This document shows positions 1 through 7,886 of a DNA stretch of 64,000 nucleotides, in pieces (the stretch's first letter is position 1; each line of letters opens with the position of its first letter). The stretch spans positions 2,108,001 through 2,172,000 of the forward strand of contig NZ_CP147838.1 in assembly GCF_037338445.1 (NCBI RefSeq), given 5' to 3'. Below the pieces are notes generated by a model that saw nothing but the letters and a program-made list of their open reading frames with translations, was not told the origin of the DNA and ran no database searches. This DNA is from Salinibaculum sp. SYNS191 (GTDB lineage: Archaea; Halobacteriota; Halobacteria; Halobacteriales; Haloarculaceae). Both the position numbers and the translations under genes were made by a program.

Positions 1-3
1 GGT

Positions 4-408
4 ATGACCGGGGACGAAAACGCAATCGAGAAACTGCGGAACAAGGAGTTGGACGAAGACGACGAGGCTCTCTACGGGGACATCGACACCTCGGCACTAC
101 CGGACTGGTGGCGGAATGCGATAGACGAATTCGAGGAGGCGGGGCTTGGACCGTACCGACCGCCACGCCTCGCGGACGGTTCGTACAAACACGAAGTTGT
201 TGAGGACATCGAAGCATCCTACGACGTGACTATCGAATTCGTCGGTATCGGAGTCAGCTACGGCGACGATTGGACGATTCGCGTAGACGGTGAATCAATC
301 GCGCCCGTGGGGCACAAACGAACCGCCGACGGGTTCTCAGTGTTCAAAATCGGCGAACAGGAGTTTCGGAAACTCGTCGAAACCCACGTCGCCGACGAAG
401 CACACTAA
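4..408 (+). CDS. Haloarchaeal hypothetical protein, 134 aa
   Basis: I do not recognise a named family. The protein is acidic and apparently soluble, with no signal peptide or membrane segment. The first half has a helix-rich charged start and a Pro-Asp-Trp-Trp motif near residue 34; the second half alternates short beta-like stretches (residues about 70-110). It ends in a charged helix. The start lies three bases from the window edge, so the promoter is outside and an upstream partner cannot be excluded. Codon use is typical of a haloarchaeon, which supports a real gene. Confidence 0.6.
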   Translation: MTGDENAIEKLRNKELDEDDEALYGDIDTSALPDWWRNAIDEFEEAGLGPYRPPRLADGSYKHEVVEDIEASYDVTIEFVGIGVSYGDDWTIRVDGESIAPVGHKRTADGFSVFKIGEQEFRKLVETHVADEAH

Positions 409-1010
409 CACAGTTTCTCCGCGTGGTCCTGCCGGCGTCAATTCACCCCGACGAATTTCTCGTTTCGCTCTGCGGAACAAGATGGCTGGGAAGACTAATC
501 AGGAGCGAGCAAATCAATCGCCGGGTATCCACTCGGTAGGTGTGAACGAACCCCACGATAGCGCGATGTTTTCCTCACACTTAGAGGGCTCCATCGCAAA
601 GTCGCAGTCGTCGTTGGACGCATCATCGCCCGCTTCCACCGCCAAGTGTAATATTAGTTGGCAGGTATCATGCAGCGGAAAGTAATCCAGAAAAGCGGGA
701 TTTAGAAATGGCAAAAATTTGTGAAAATTGCCGAGATATGTCCGCATAATTCCCCACAAAGCAGAAAACCCAATCCGAATAATCAGGAAGAACGCGTATG
801 TTGATAACAGGGAGAATATTTCGCAGAGTGCAACGGACGGACAGCGCAGAGATTGCATTCTGGGTAACCAATCAATCGAAGATTCGAAAGCCAAAACGAG
901 TCTCGGCCCGACCAGTCGAAGGAGAACAGATCGAGGAACGTGTCGGTTGGATCGAAACAGTCGTTTCGACAGGCGAAACGATTATGTGAGGAAGTCTCAT
1001 AACACGGTAC
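409..1010. other. Gene-free spacer before the IclR gene
   Basis: About 600 bases without a convincing gene. Positions 640-870 are clearly A/T-richer than the genes on either side. Open frames exist on both strands but have poor haloarchaeal codon use and no family likeness. The last 60 bases hold the inverted repeats described for the IclR gene. Confidence 0.5.
953..981. promoter_or_regulatory. Palindromic operator candidate upstream of IclR gene
   Basis: Three alternating half-sites CGAAAC (953-958), GTTTCG (963-968) and CGAAAC (974-979) sit in 29 bases. The strongest pair is TCGTTTCG/CGAAACGA with a 5-base spacer (961-981). It touches a TATA-like stretch (about 980-987) located 24-31 nt before the ATG at 1011. 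IclR proteins bind such palindromes near their own promoters, so self-regulation is inferred. Confidence 0.55.
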
Positions 1011-1772
1011 ATGGAAACAGGCCAAGGTAAAGTGAAGGCGGTTCACACGTCGTTTCGCATTCTCGAAACGATTCGGGAGCGGAACGGGGCCGGAATCACC
1101 GAAATCGCAAACGAAACCAGCATCACGAAAAGCACGGTGTTCAGACATCTGCAGACGCTAGAAGAAGACGAGTACGTAGTGAAGGAAAACGACACATACC
1201 ATATCGGATTGAGGTTGTTGGGATTCGGGGATCAGGTGCGAACGAGAAAGACGGGCTACGACCTCGCACAGAAGAAAGTCGAAGAGTTGGCCGACGAGAC
1301 CGACGAACGAGCGCAGTTCATGGTCGAAGAGTACGGGAACGTCTACTACCTCCACCAGGAGACCGGCCGCCACGCGGTGCATCTCCACCGGAGCATTGGC
1401 GACTGTATCCCGGTCCACAGAGCGTCGGCGGGTAAGGCGATGCTGGCGGAGTATCCCGACGAAAAAATCCACGACATCTGTGAGCGCTACGGTCTGGAAA
1501 GAGGGACGGAACACAGTATCACCGACCGCGACAAACTCTTCGAGGAGATAGAGCAGATACGGGAGCGAGGCTACAGTTACAACAGACAGGAAAACTCCGA
1601 AGGCATCCGCGCTGTCGGTGTCGCGGTCAAGTCGCCGGCCGGCGGCGTCTTCGGTGCGTTGAGTATCGCGGGACCGACCCACCGACTGAAAGGGGACCTT
1701 TTCGAACAGGAGCTACCGGACCTCCTCCTCGGGGCAGCGAACGAGTTGGAACTGAACATCAAACACGCCTAA
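1011..1772 (+). CDS. IclR family transcriptional regulator
   Basis: A 253-residue protein with the usual IclR two-domain plan: an N-terminal winged helix-turn-helix (residues about 10-65, with the helix pair ITEIANETSITKSTVFRHL) and a GAF-like effector domain (about 80-250) with the typical stretches VHRASAGKAMLAEYP and GIRAVGVAVKSP. Such proteins sense a small metabolite and control catabolic genes. The ATG at 1011 has a TATA-like stretch 24-31 nt upstream, which fits a leaderless message. It stands alone: the next gene (rdfA-like) is in the same direction but has its own promoter. The sensed ligand and targets cannot be told from sequence. Confidence 0.92.
   Translation: METGQGKVKAVHTSFRILETIRERNGAGITEIANETSITKSTVFRHLQTLEEDEYVVKENDTYHIGLRLLGFGDQVRTRKTGYDLAQKKVEELADETDERAQFMVEEYGNVYYLHQETGRHAVHLHRSIGDCIPVHRASAGKAMLAEYPDEKIHDICERYGLERGTEHSITDRDKLFEEIEQIRERGYSYNRQENSEGIRAVGVAVKSPAGGVFGALSIAGPTHRLKGDLFEQELPDLLLGAANELELNIKHA
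1050..1071. promoter_or_regulatory. Second copy of the IclR palindrome inside the coding start
   Basis: The same arms TCGTTTCG and CGAAACGA recur with a 6-base spacer, inside codons 14-21 of the IclR gene. The centre lies about 90 bp from the upstream site. Identical 8-base arms twice within 120 bases is unlikely by chance, though the second copy is constrained by coding. Confidence 0.4.
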
Positions 1773-1878
1773 GCCGAGCACTGCCCCGGGATTGACAGAG
1801 AGGGTGCTGGAACGGCAAAGTTGGCCACCCCGAGAAGCGAAGGGAAGAATTATTCAATTGTCAGAACCAACGCGAGAT

Positions 1879-2499
1879 ATGGACACAAACAACCAAGAAG
1901 ATGGGGCGAGGTCGCAGCGACAAGTAAAGGTCGCTCGTCTCATCGACGAGTACGGGTTGGAGGGTCTCGGTCCGGAACTCGAGCGCCGCTGGACGGCAGA
2001 GGACGACCGGATGAGTCTGCGCGACCTCGCGGCGTTTTTCAACCAAAAATTGCTGGCCGAGAGTCTCGCTGATGCGGACGATCGGCCCCTCGATGGAGAA
2101 GTCGAGAACCTCTATCGGCTGTTGGCGGACGACGATGTCAGCACCGCAGAACGGACCAGAGTGCGTCGCCGCCTCGAACGCAACGGCGTCGAATTGGAGA
2201 TGCTCCTCGATGACTTTGTGAGCTATCAAGCCATTCGAACGTATCTAAAACGTAATCGGAATGCCGATACACCGAGCGACGACACCGACCCAGTCGAGCG
2301 CCACACCGAAAGCCTCCAACGGTTGCAGGCGAAAACGGCGACGGTGACCGAGAGCAAAATCGAACAGCTTCGAGAGCGTGGCGACCTCACGGTTGACGAA
2401 CCTACGACCACTGTCGATATCCGTGTCCTCTGTGAAACCTGCGGCAGCCAGTACGCCGTTGGCGAACTCCTTCGCCGTGGCGGCTGCGACTGCGGCTAG
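1879..2499 (+). CDS. rdfA: Rod-determining factor RdfA homologue
   Basis: A 206-residue acidic protein that matches the haloarchaeal RdfA family as I know it: an N-terminal helix-turn-helix-like part (residues about 12-50, VARLIDEYGLEGLG then LRDLAAFFNQKLL), a central helical part, and a C-terminal zinc-ribbon-like end with CETC and CDC (residues about 184-205). In Haloferax volcanii RdfA is needed for rod-shaped cells. I chose the ATG at 1879 because an AT-rich box (about 1846-1853) lies 26-33 nt upstream, as expected for a leaderless transcript; an in-frame TTG at 1792 would add 29 residues of non-conserved type. It is followed by the SMC-like gene, a pairing seen in other haloarchaea. Confidence 0.85.
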   Translation: MDTNNQEDGARSQRQVKVARLIDEYGLEGLGPELERRWTAEDDRMSLRDLAAFFNQKLLAESLADADDRPLDGEVENLYRLLADDDVSTAERTRVRRRLERNGVELEMLLDDFVSYQAIRTYLKRNRNADTPSDDTDPVERHTESLQRLQAKTATVTESKIEQLRERGDLTVDEPTTTVDIRVLCETCGSQYAVGELLRRGGCDCG

Positions 2500-2504
2500 C
2501 TAAG

Positions 2505-2568
2505 TATAACAACTGTACTGCTGTTATATCTTGAGCGAGATTGCCATAACATCCATACGATTGTTATA
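2505..2568. promoter_or_regulatory. Two 24-bp inverted repeats between rdfA and the SMC-like gene
   Basis: Site 1 (2505-2528) and site 2 (2545-2568) each have the form TATAACA-N10-TGTTATA (site 2 begins with C). Ten of twelve positions pair in site 1 and eight of twelve in site 2. The sites are spaced 40 bp centre to centre. They lie directly after the rdfA stop codon and 100-165 nt before the SMC-like start. They could be paired operators, or hairpins at the end of the rdfA message. Confidence 0.55.
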
Positions 2569-2637
2569 GTTGGTGTGACGAGGTCGTCGAACTCGCCAAA
2601 TACGACAGACGGTGCGAAGATTAGTGGGGTTATCAAG

Positions 2638-2646
2638 ACTTATGTA
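2638..2646 (+). promoter_or_regulatory. TATA box of the SMC-like gene
   Basis: An AT-rich stretch (ACTTATGTA) lies 24-32 nt before the ATG at 2670, the spacing expected for a leaderless haloarchaeal message. Confidence 0.45.
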
Positions 2647-2669
2647 TTACATCGCCGTTTTGAAAAACA

Positions 2670-4607
2670 ATGGCGCTAAAACTGACGGAAAATTCGCGCG
2701 GGCAACTCACCGTCGAAAATATCGGCGGTATCAAGCAGGCCACGGTCGAGTTCGAACCGGGCGTGACGATTCTCGAAGGGCGGAATGCGACCAATCGAAC
2801 CTCGTTTCTGCAGTCGGTTATGGCGGCGGTCGGAAGCGACGACGTGAGCATCAAAGGCGACGCGGACGAGGCCCACATCGAACTGCAACTCGGGGACGAC
2901 ACCTATGAGCGAAACCTGACTAAGCAGTCGGGGGCGGTTATCGCCGAGGGACAACCGTACGCTGAAGACCCGGAGCTGGCGGAACTGTTTGCGTTTCTGC
3001 TGGAATCTAACAAGGCACGTCAGGCCGTCGCTCGGGGTGACAACCTCCGAGAACTCATCATGGAACCGGTGGATACCGACGAGATTCAGGCGGAAATCGA
3101 CCGGTTAGTCACGAAGCGAAGCGAACTCAAACGGGAGATAGAGGAGATAGACGAGCAGAAGCGAAACCTCTCCGACCTCGAAGAACAGCGACAGGGTCTC
3201 GAAGACCAAGTCAAGGAAAAGAAGACAGAACTCGAAGAGAAGGAGGCAGAACTCGAAGCCGTCGATACGAACGTCCAAGAGAAACGGCAGGTGAAAGACG
3301 AACTCGAGACAAAACTCGAAGAACTCCGGTCGAAGCGCTCGGACATCGACGACGTGCGCTACGACCTCGACACGGAACGGGAGAGTCTCGAACAGCTCAA
3401 ACAGGAACGAACGGAGATCAGCGAGGCGCTCGACGAGTTGTCGGAGACGCCCGCCGGTGCCATCGCCGACATCGACGCACAACTCGACACGCTCCGCCAA
3501 CGGAAACAACGCATCGAAGCCGAGATCAACGAACTGCAGAACGTAATCAAATTCAACGAGGAGATGCTCGACGAGAGCGAACTGGCCGCGTTCGAACCCG
3601 ACAATAACGACGCCGAACTGACCGACCAACTCCTCGAAGACGACACTGTGGCCTGCTGGACGTGTGGAAGCGAAGTCGAAGCCGACCAAATCGAGGCGAC
3701 CATCGACCAGTTGCGCGAGCGCAGCCAGTCGGAGGTCAGTAAACTGAACGACATCGAAGGGGAAATCGACGAGTTGCAGGCCGAGCGGAGCGAACTCGAA
3801 CAGACCCAACGAAAGCGTGACAACCTCGACCGTCGCCGCAGTGAGATAGAGCGGGAAATCGACCAGACCGAAGAGACCATCGAGCGTCTACAGGAGGAGC
3901 GAGAAGAACTCACCGACAAGGTCGAGGAAATCGAAGCCGAAGTCGAGGAGCTCGAAGACGAGGACCACAGCACGGTGCTCGATTTGCACAAAGAGGCGAA
4001 CCAGTTGGAGTACGAACTCGGGGTCCTGGAGAACGACCTCGACCGCGTGAACGAGAAGATTGCCTCGATAGAGGACCGACTCGACGAACGGGAGAAGTTA
4101 GCGGACGAACTCGACGACGTCCGGGCGGAGATTGCCGACCTCCGGACCCGCATCGAACGCATCGAGGAGGAGACCATCAAGACGTTCAACGAACACATGG
4201 ACAACGTCCTCGAAATATTGGAGTACGATAACCTCGGCCGCGTCTGGCTGGAACGGGCCGAACACGAGACGCGAGACGGACGGCGGAAGGTTCAAGAAAC
4301 CGTCTTCGAACTCCACGTCGTCCGAACCACCGACTCCGGTGCCGCCTACGAGGACACCGTCAACCACCTCTCTGAGAGCGAGCGTGAAGTGACCGGACTC
4401 GTCTTTGCGCTGGCCGGCTATCTCGCACACGACGTCCACGAACAGGTGCCGTTCATGTTACTCGACTCGCTCGAAGCTATCGACGCCGAACGTCTCTCCG
4501 CGCTTGTGGACTACCTCCGCGAGTTCAGCAACTACCTGTTCATCGCCCTCCTGCCGGAAGACGCACAGGCGCTGTCCGACGAGTACGCTCGTATCACGGA
4601 GATTTAA
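2670..4607 (+). CDS. Archaea-specific SMC-related ATPase (Sph-like)
   Basis: A 645-residue SMC/Rad50-type protein. The N-terminal ATPase half holds a divergent Walker A (GRNATNRTS, about residues 35-43). Two long coiled-coil arms (about 115-300 and 340-510) flank a zinc-hook-like CWTC (C329, C332). The C-terminal ATPase half has the signature LSESEREVTG (about 569-578) and a Walker B PFMLLDSLEAID (about 595-606), where the usual catalytic DE is DS. The protein is short for an SMC and matches the haloarchaeal family paired with RdfA. A role in chromosome or cell-shape organisation is inferred from that pairing. The Walker A lacks the usual GKT lysine (NRT instead), so ATP hydrolysis may be weak. 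Confidence 0.88.
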   Translation: MALKLTENSRGQLTVENIGGIKQATVEFEPGVTILEGRNATNRTSFLQSVMAAVGSDDVSIKGDADEAHIELQLGDDTYERNLTKQSGAVIAEGQPYAEDPELAELFAFLLESNKARQAVARGDNLRELIMEPVDTDEIQAEIDRLVTKRSELKREIEEIDEQKRNLSDLEEQRQGLEDQVKEKKTELEEKEAELEAVDTNVQEKRQVKDELETKLEELRSKRSDIDDVRYDLDTERESLEQLKQERTEISEALDELSETPAGAIADIDAQLDTLRQRKQRIEAEINELQNVIKFNEEMLDESELAAFEPDNNDAELTDQLLEDDTVACWTCGSEVEADQIEATIDQLRERSQSEVSKLNDIEGEIDELQAERSELEQTQRKRDNLDRRRSEIEREIDQTEETIERLQEEREELTDKVEEIEAEVEELEDEDHSTVLDLHKEANQLEYELGVLENDLDRVNEKIASIEDRLDEREKLADELDDVRAEIADLRTRIERIEEETIKTFNEHMDNVLEILEYDNLGRVWLERAEHETRDGRRKVQETVFELHVVRTTDSGAAYEDTVNHLSESEREVTGLVFALAGYLAHDVHEQVPFMLLDSLEAIDAERLSALVDYLREFSNYLFIALLPEDAQALSDEYARITEI

Positions 4608-4968
4608 CGACGGACATTCCTCGGCAGATCTAGCAATACGACAATGTCCTACAGGGACTTCAAAATTCTAGTCCACACATAGTGAACAATCTCGGCGTCG
4701 GTAGTCGATATCGAAGGAATAGCGAGACAACCCGACACACGAGATAATAGGCGTCAGAACGGCGATTGGCACGTGATTTCCCGTCGATTCAGCCCTCCGG
4801 ACCGGTAGGGAACCCCCCACGCCACCACCTCAGAAGGAGAGCGAACCTTGGTTGGAAGTTAGAATCGTCTACAATTACCGAACAGTTTGTGCCAAAGTCC
4901 GACGGTTGGTATTGACTAATACACAATAGAACAATAAAGTATAAAGATACGCTTGTCCAATCACGGCT
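4608..4968. other. Spacer between SMC-like gene and second IclR gene
   Basis: No gene is supported. It holds a small inverted repeat GTATT-GACT-AATAC (4909-4922) 13 bases before the TATA-like box of the IclR gene; this could be an operator but the arms are only 5 bases. Confidence 0.4.
4936..4945 (+). promoter_or_regulatory. TATA box of second IclR gene
   Basis: The stretch AAAGTATAAA lies 24-33 nt before the ATG at 4969 and is followed by no ribosome-binding site, as expected for leaderless haloarchaeal transcription. Confidence 0.6.
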
Positions 4969-5742
4969 ATGATATCGGAAGCCCCCTCCCGGCAGGTGAA
5001 GTCGGTCCGAACCGCGTTCCGACTGATCACAATCATGCAGGACCGGGAGGGTGTAACGATGAGCGAACTGGCCGAAGAGTTGGACCTCGCAAAAAGTACG
5101 GTCCACAACTATCTCCGGACGCTAAAATCGCTCGGCTACGTCGTCGACGACGAGGGGACCTATCGGCTGGGACTTCGATTTTTGACCCACGGAATGGCCG
5201 CGAGAAACAGCCTCACGCTACGTGAAGTGGTCACGCCCGTACTCGAGGAGGTAGCCGCGGAACTCTCACAGCCGACCTGGTGGATCGTCGAGGAGTTCGG
5301 CCGTGGCATCTTCGTCAACCGGCGCGGACTGACGGCGAACACGCGAGAGATTTATGGCCGTATCGGAAAGCGGTCGTTCCTCCACACGCACGCACCCGGG
5401 AAAGCGATTCTCGCGCAACTCCCGGCGTCGTATGTCTCGGATGTGCTCGACTATCACGGACTCCCCACACACACAGAAAAAACGATTATAGACGCCGAGA
5501 CGTTGCTAAGCGAACTGGAAACGATCCGCCAGCAGGGATACGCTGTCAGCGACGGGGAGGCGGCATTGGGCATCCAGTCAGTCGGCGTTGCCTTCGAGGG
5601 AGCCGCTGGCCACACACACGCTCTCGGCGTCTTCGGCTACTCACACGACTTCAGCGAGATGCGCCAGCAACGCGACATCCAGTCGGTACTACAGGGCGCT
5701 GCCGGGGACATCCAACGAGCCGCCGAGGGGGTGAGCGAGTGA
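4969..5742 (+). CDS. IclR family transcriptional regulator
   Basis: A 257-residue regulator with an N-terminal winged helix (residues about 8-65; MSELAEELDLAKSTVHNYL) and an effector-binding domain with the conserved HTHAPGKAILAQLP and GIQSVGVAFEG stretches. Its stop codon (5740-5742) overlaps the ATG of the ligase-like gene (ATGA type), so the two are cotranscribed. The neighbouring carboxylase operon, facing it from the right, suggests that it responds to an acyl-CoA or organic acid of that pathway; this is inference. The protein differs substantially from the IclR at 1011, so the two are not a recent duplicate. Confidence 0.92.
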   Translation: MISEAPSRQVKSVRTAFRLITIMQDREGVTMSELAEELDLAKSTVHNYLRTLKSLGYVVDDEGTYRLGLRFLTHGMAARNSLTLREVVTPVLEEVAAELSQPTWWIVEEFGRGIFVNRRGLTANTREIYGRIGKRSFLHTHAPGKAILAQLPASYVSDVLDYHGLPTHTEKTIIDAETLLSELETIRQQGYAVSDGEAALGIQSVGVAFEGAAGHTHALGVFGYSHDFSEMRQQRDIQSVLQGAAGDIQRAAEGVSE

Positions 5743-7349
5743 TGAGTGAGATGGCACCGCCCGATGAGACGCGGACCGTACAGGATGCACTCGAACAACA
5801 GGTCACGACTCGGGGAGACCAGCCGTTTCTCCACGACACGGACGAGACGCTGACCTACACCGGACTTAACCGAGATGGAAACGCTATCGCCAACAGCCTC
5901 GTCTCGCAGGGCATCGACAGCGGCGACCACGTCTGTCTCTATCTCTACAACTCACTCGAATACGTCGCAACCTACCTTGCCCTCGCCAAAATCGGTGCCA
6001 TCGTCGTCCCGATCGACACCCGCTTTACCGGCGACACTCTGAGATACGTCCTCTCGAATGCGGATGCGGACACGGTCGTGGTTGATTCGAAGACCCGGGC
6101 GGAGTACGAGGCAGTCAGAACCGACCTCTCGGACGGCAGAACCGAATACATCCTCGGCGCGGAGACCGCCGATCACCCGTATCGTGACTTCGGTACACTG
6201 CTTGACGGTGACACCACGACAGCGCCGAATCGGGCTGTCGCAGAAACTGACACGCTCGCAGTCATCTACGTCCAACGCCACGCCGCCGAACAGCCGACGG
6301 GTGTGATGCTGCCTCACTACTCTTACGTCAACACGGGCTGGGAGGCCTGTGAGAATCTCTTTGGCTTCTCCGAGGACGACCGTTTGTTCACCACACTGCC
6401 ACTGTACAGCGTATTCACGTTCCAACTCGGCATCATGGGCGCGCTCTTGGCGGGTTCGGAGTTCGTCGTCGGAGATCCGTTCGACCCGGACGTGTTCTGG
6501 GACCGAGTCCGAACGCACGACGCGACGATCCTCCTCTATCTCGGACGGATGCTGTCGGTGCTCTCTAACCAAGCCGCGAGCGACGGCGAGGACAATCCCG
6601 TCGAGATGGCCATCGGCCACGGCTTCGGTTTCGGCACCGACAAAGCTCTCATCGAGACCGTCGAGACACAATTCGACCTCACGGTGCTCGAGGGGTACGG
6701 CGTGACCCAAACCGCGACCGTAGCGACGTACAACACACCGGAAGAACAGAAAATCGGGAGTGCGGGGAAGCCCGGCTCCTACGTCGAGGTAGCAATCGTC
6801 GACGACGCCGACCGACCCGTTCCGACCGGTGAATCCGGGGAAATAGTCATTCGGCCGACCCGACCGAACACGATGATGCAAGGCTACGCCAACGACCCGG
6901 AGGCAGCTATGGAAGTCTGTCGGAATCAGTGGATTCACACCGGTGATATCGGCTACATGGACGACGACGGCTATCTCCACTTCGTCGCCAGCGAGGACAA
7001 CTCCATCTATCGTGGCCGCATCGCCGGCCGTATCTCGGCACTGGAGATAGAGAGCGTCATCGACAGACAACCGGCCGTCGCACGGTCTGCCGTCGTCGGC
7101 GTCGAGGGCACGCGCGGCGGGGAAGAAATCAAAGCCGTCGTCGTGCCCGAAACCGACGCCACGGTCAACCCAGTGGATATCTGCCGGCACTGTGAGCGGC
7201 AGTTGCCATACCTCAAAGTGCCGCGATACATCGAGGTCCGCGAGGAGTTACCTCGTGGGCCCTCGGGAAGCGTCCAGAAGAAGACCCTCGAAGAGCAACC
7301 CGTGTCGACGGCGTGGGACCGCGAGAGTGGCTACGAACTCAGTCGCTGA
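5742..7349 (+). CDS. Acyl-CoA synthetase-like (ANL) protein with altered catalytic motifs
   Basis: A 535-residue member of the adenylate-forming (acyl-CoA synthetase) superfamily. The fold is recognisable throughout: N-terminal region, GYG near residue 318, TGD with its ribose-binding Asp, and the hinge region GRISALEIE. Three catalytic motifs are changed. The phosphate loop, normally YTSGTTGxPKG, reads YVQRHAAEQPTG (residues 176-187). The Glu of the YGxTE motif is Gln323. The C-terminal catalytic Lys of PRTxxGK is Ser510 (PRGPSGS). The enzyme therefore may not make acyl-adenylates. The ATG at 5742 is chosen because it overlaps the IclR stop; the frame is open further upstream but only inside the IclR gene. 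It ends 12 bases before the convergent MaoC gene. Confidence 0.82.
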   Translation: MSEMAPPDETRTVQDALEQQVTTRGDQPFLHDTDETLTYTGLNRDGNAIANSLVSQGIDSGDHVCLYLYNSLEYVATYLALAKIGAIVVPIDTRFTGDTLRYVLSNADADTVVVDSKTRAEYEAVRTDLSDGRTEYILGAETADHPYRDFGTLLDGDTTTAPNRAVAETDTLAVIYVQRHAAEQPTGVMLPHYSYVNTGWEACENLFGFSEDDRLFTTLPLYSVFTFQLGIMGALLAGSEFVVGDPFDPDVFWDRVRTHDATILLYLGRMLSVLSNQAASDGEDNPVEMAIGHGFGFGTDKALIETVETQFDLTVLEGYGVTQTATVATYNTPEEQKIGSAGKPGSYVEVAIVDDADRPVPTGESGEIVIRPTRPNTMMQGYANDPEAAMEVCRNQWIHTGDIGYMDDDGYLHFVASEDNSIYRGRIAGRISALEIESVIDRQPAVARSAVVGVEGTRGGEEIKAVVVPETDATVNPVDICRHCERQLPYLKVPRYIEVREELPRGPSGSVQKKTLEEQPVSTAWDRESGYELSR

Positions 7350-7361
7350 GAGGGTGCACAG

Positions 7362-7832
7362 TCACTCTGAGGATTGGTTAGCGCGTTTCAGCGAGAGGGC
7401 GGTGCGGTCGAACTCACAAACGACCGGTTCGTCCGGGTCGTTGACCTTGAACACTTCCACGTGCATCGTCACGATGCCGCGCTCGCCGTCGCTCGTCTCC
7501 CGTTTGTCCGACACCATCGACCGCACCCGAATCGTATCCCCATGAAATACCGGCTCCGGATGTTCCACGTTGTCGTAGGAGAGGTTGGCGACGATAGTGC
7601 CGTCGGTCGTATCTGGAATTGACAGACCGACTGCCAGACTCATCGTATACAGCCCGTTAACCAACCGCTCGCCAAAGTCCGTCCCCTCGACGAACTCTAC
7701 GTCGAGATGCAACGGCTGCTGATTCATCGTCATATCGCAAAACTGTTGATTGTCCGACTCGCTAATCGTCCGGCGCTTCTCGTGCTCGATGGTCTCACCG
7801 ACCTCGAACTCCTCGTAATACAGTCCTGTCAT
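7362..7832 (-). CDS. MaoC family (R)-hydratase/dehydratase
   Basis: A 156-residue single hot-dog protein. It has the MaoC hydratase landmarks: TMNQQPLHLD around residues 35-44, FGERLVNGLYTMSLAVGL, and VFHGDTIRV. The usual catalytic Asp of the DxxxPxH motif is Asn37 here, with His42 kept. The same change occurs, to my knowledge, in a MaoC subfamily found beside methylcrotonyl-CoA carboxylase genes in actinobacteria (Rv2499c type). It is the last gene of a leftward operon, 54 bases after the carboxyltransferase, and would hydrate or dehydrate an enoyl-CoA in the same pathway. Substrate is not certain. Confidence 0.85.
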   Translation of the reverse strand: MTGLYYEEFEVGETIEHEKRRTISESDNQQFCDMTMNQQPLHLDVEFVEGTDFGERLVNGLYTMSLAVGLSIPDTTDGTIVANLSYDNVEHPEPVFHGDTIRVRSMVSDKRETSDGERGIVTMHVEVFKVNDPDEPVVCEFDRTALSLKRANQSSE

Positions 7833-7886
7833 AGGTTGTGGTGGATTGGTGGTTGTAACGCGTGTGGTTGTAGGTCGATACAGCGC

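Noticed and set aside
514-894. Open frame of 126 codons on the minus strand
   Set aside because: It lies in A/T-rich spacer, is rich in Phe, Leu and Ser rather than acidic residues, and matches no family. Several other frames overlap it.
5280-5741. Upstream extension of the ligase-like gene
   Set aside because: The frame runs through the IclR gene out of frame; the residues are Arg-rich shadow sequence. The ATG overlapping the IclR stop is the sensible start.
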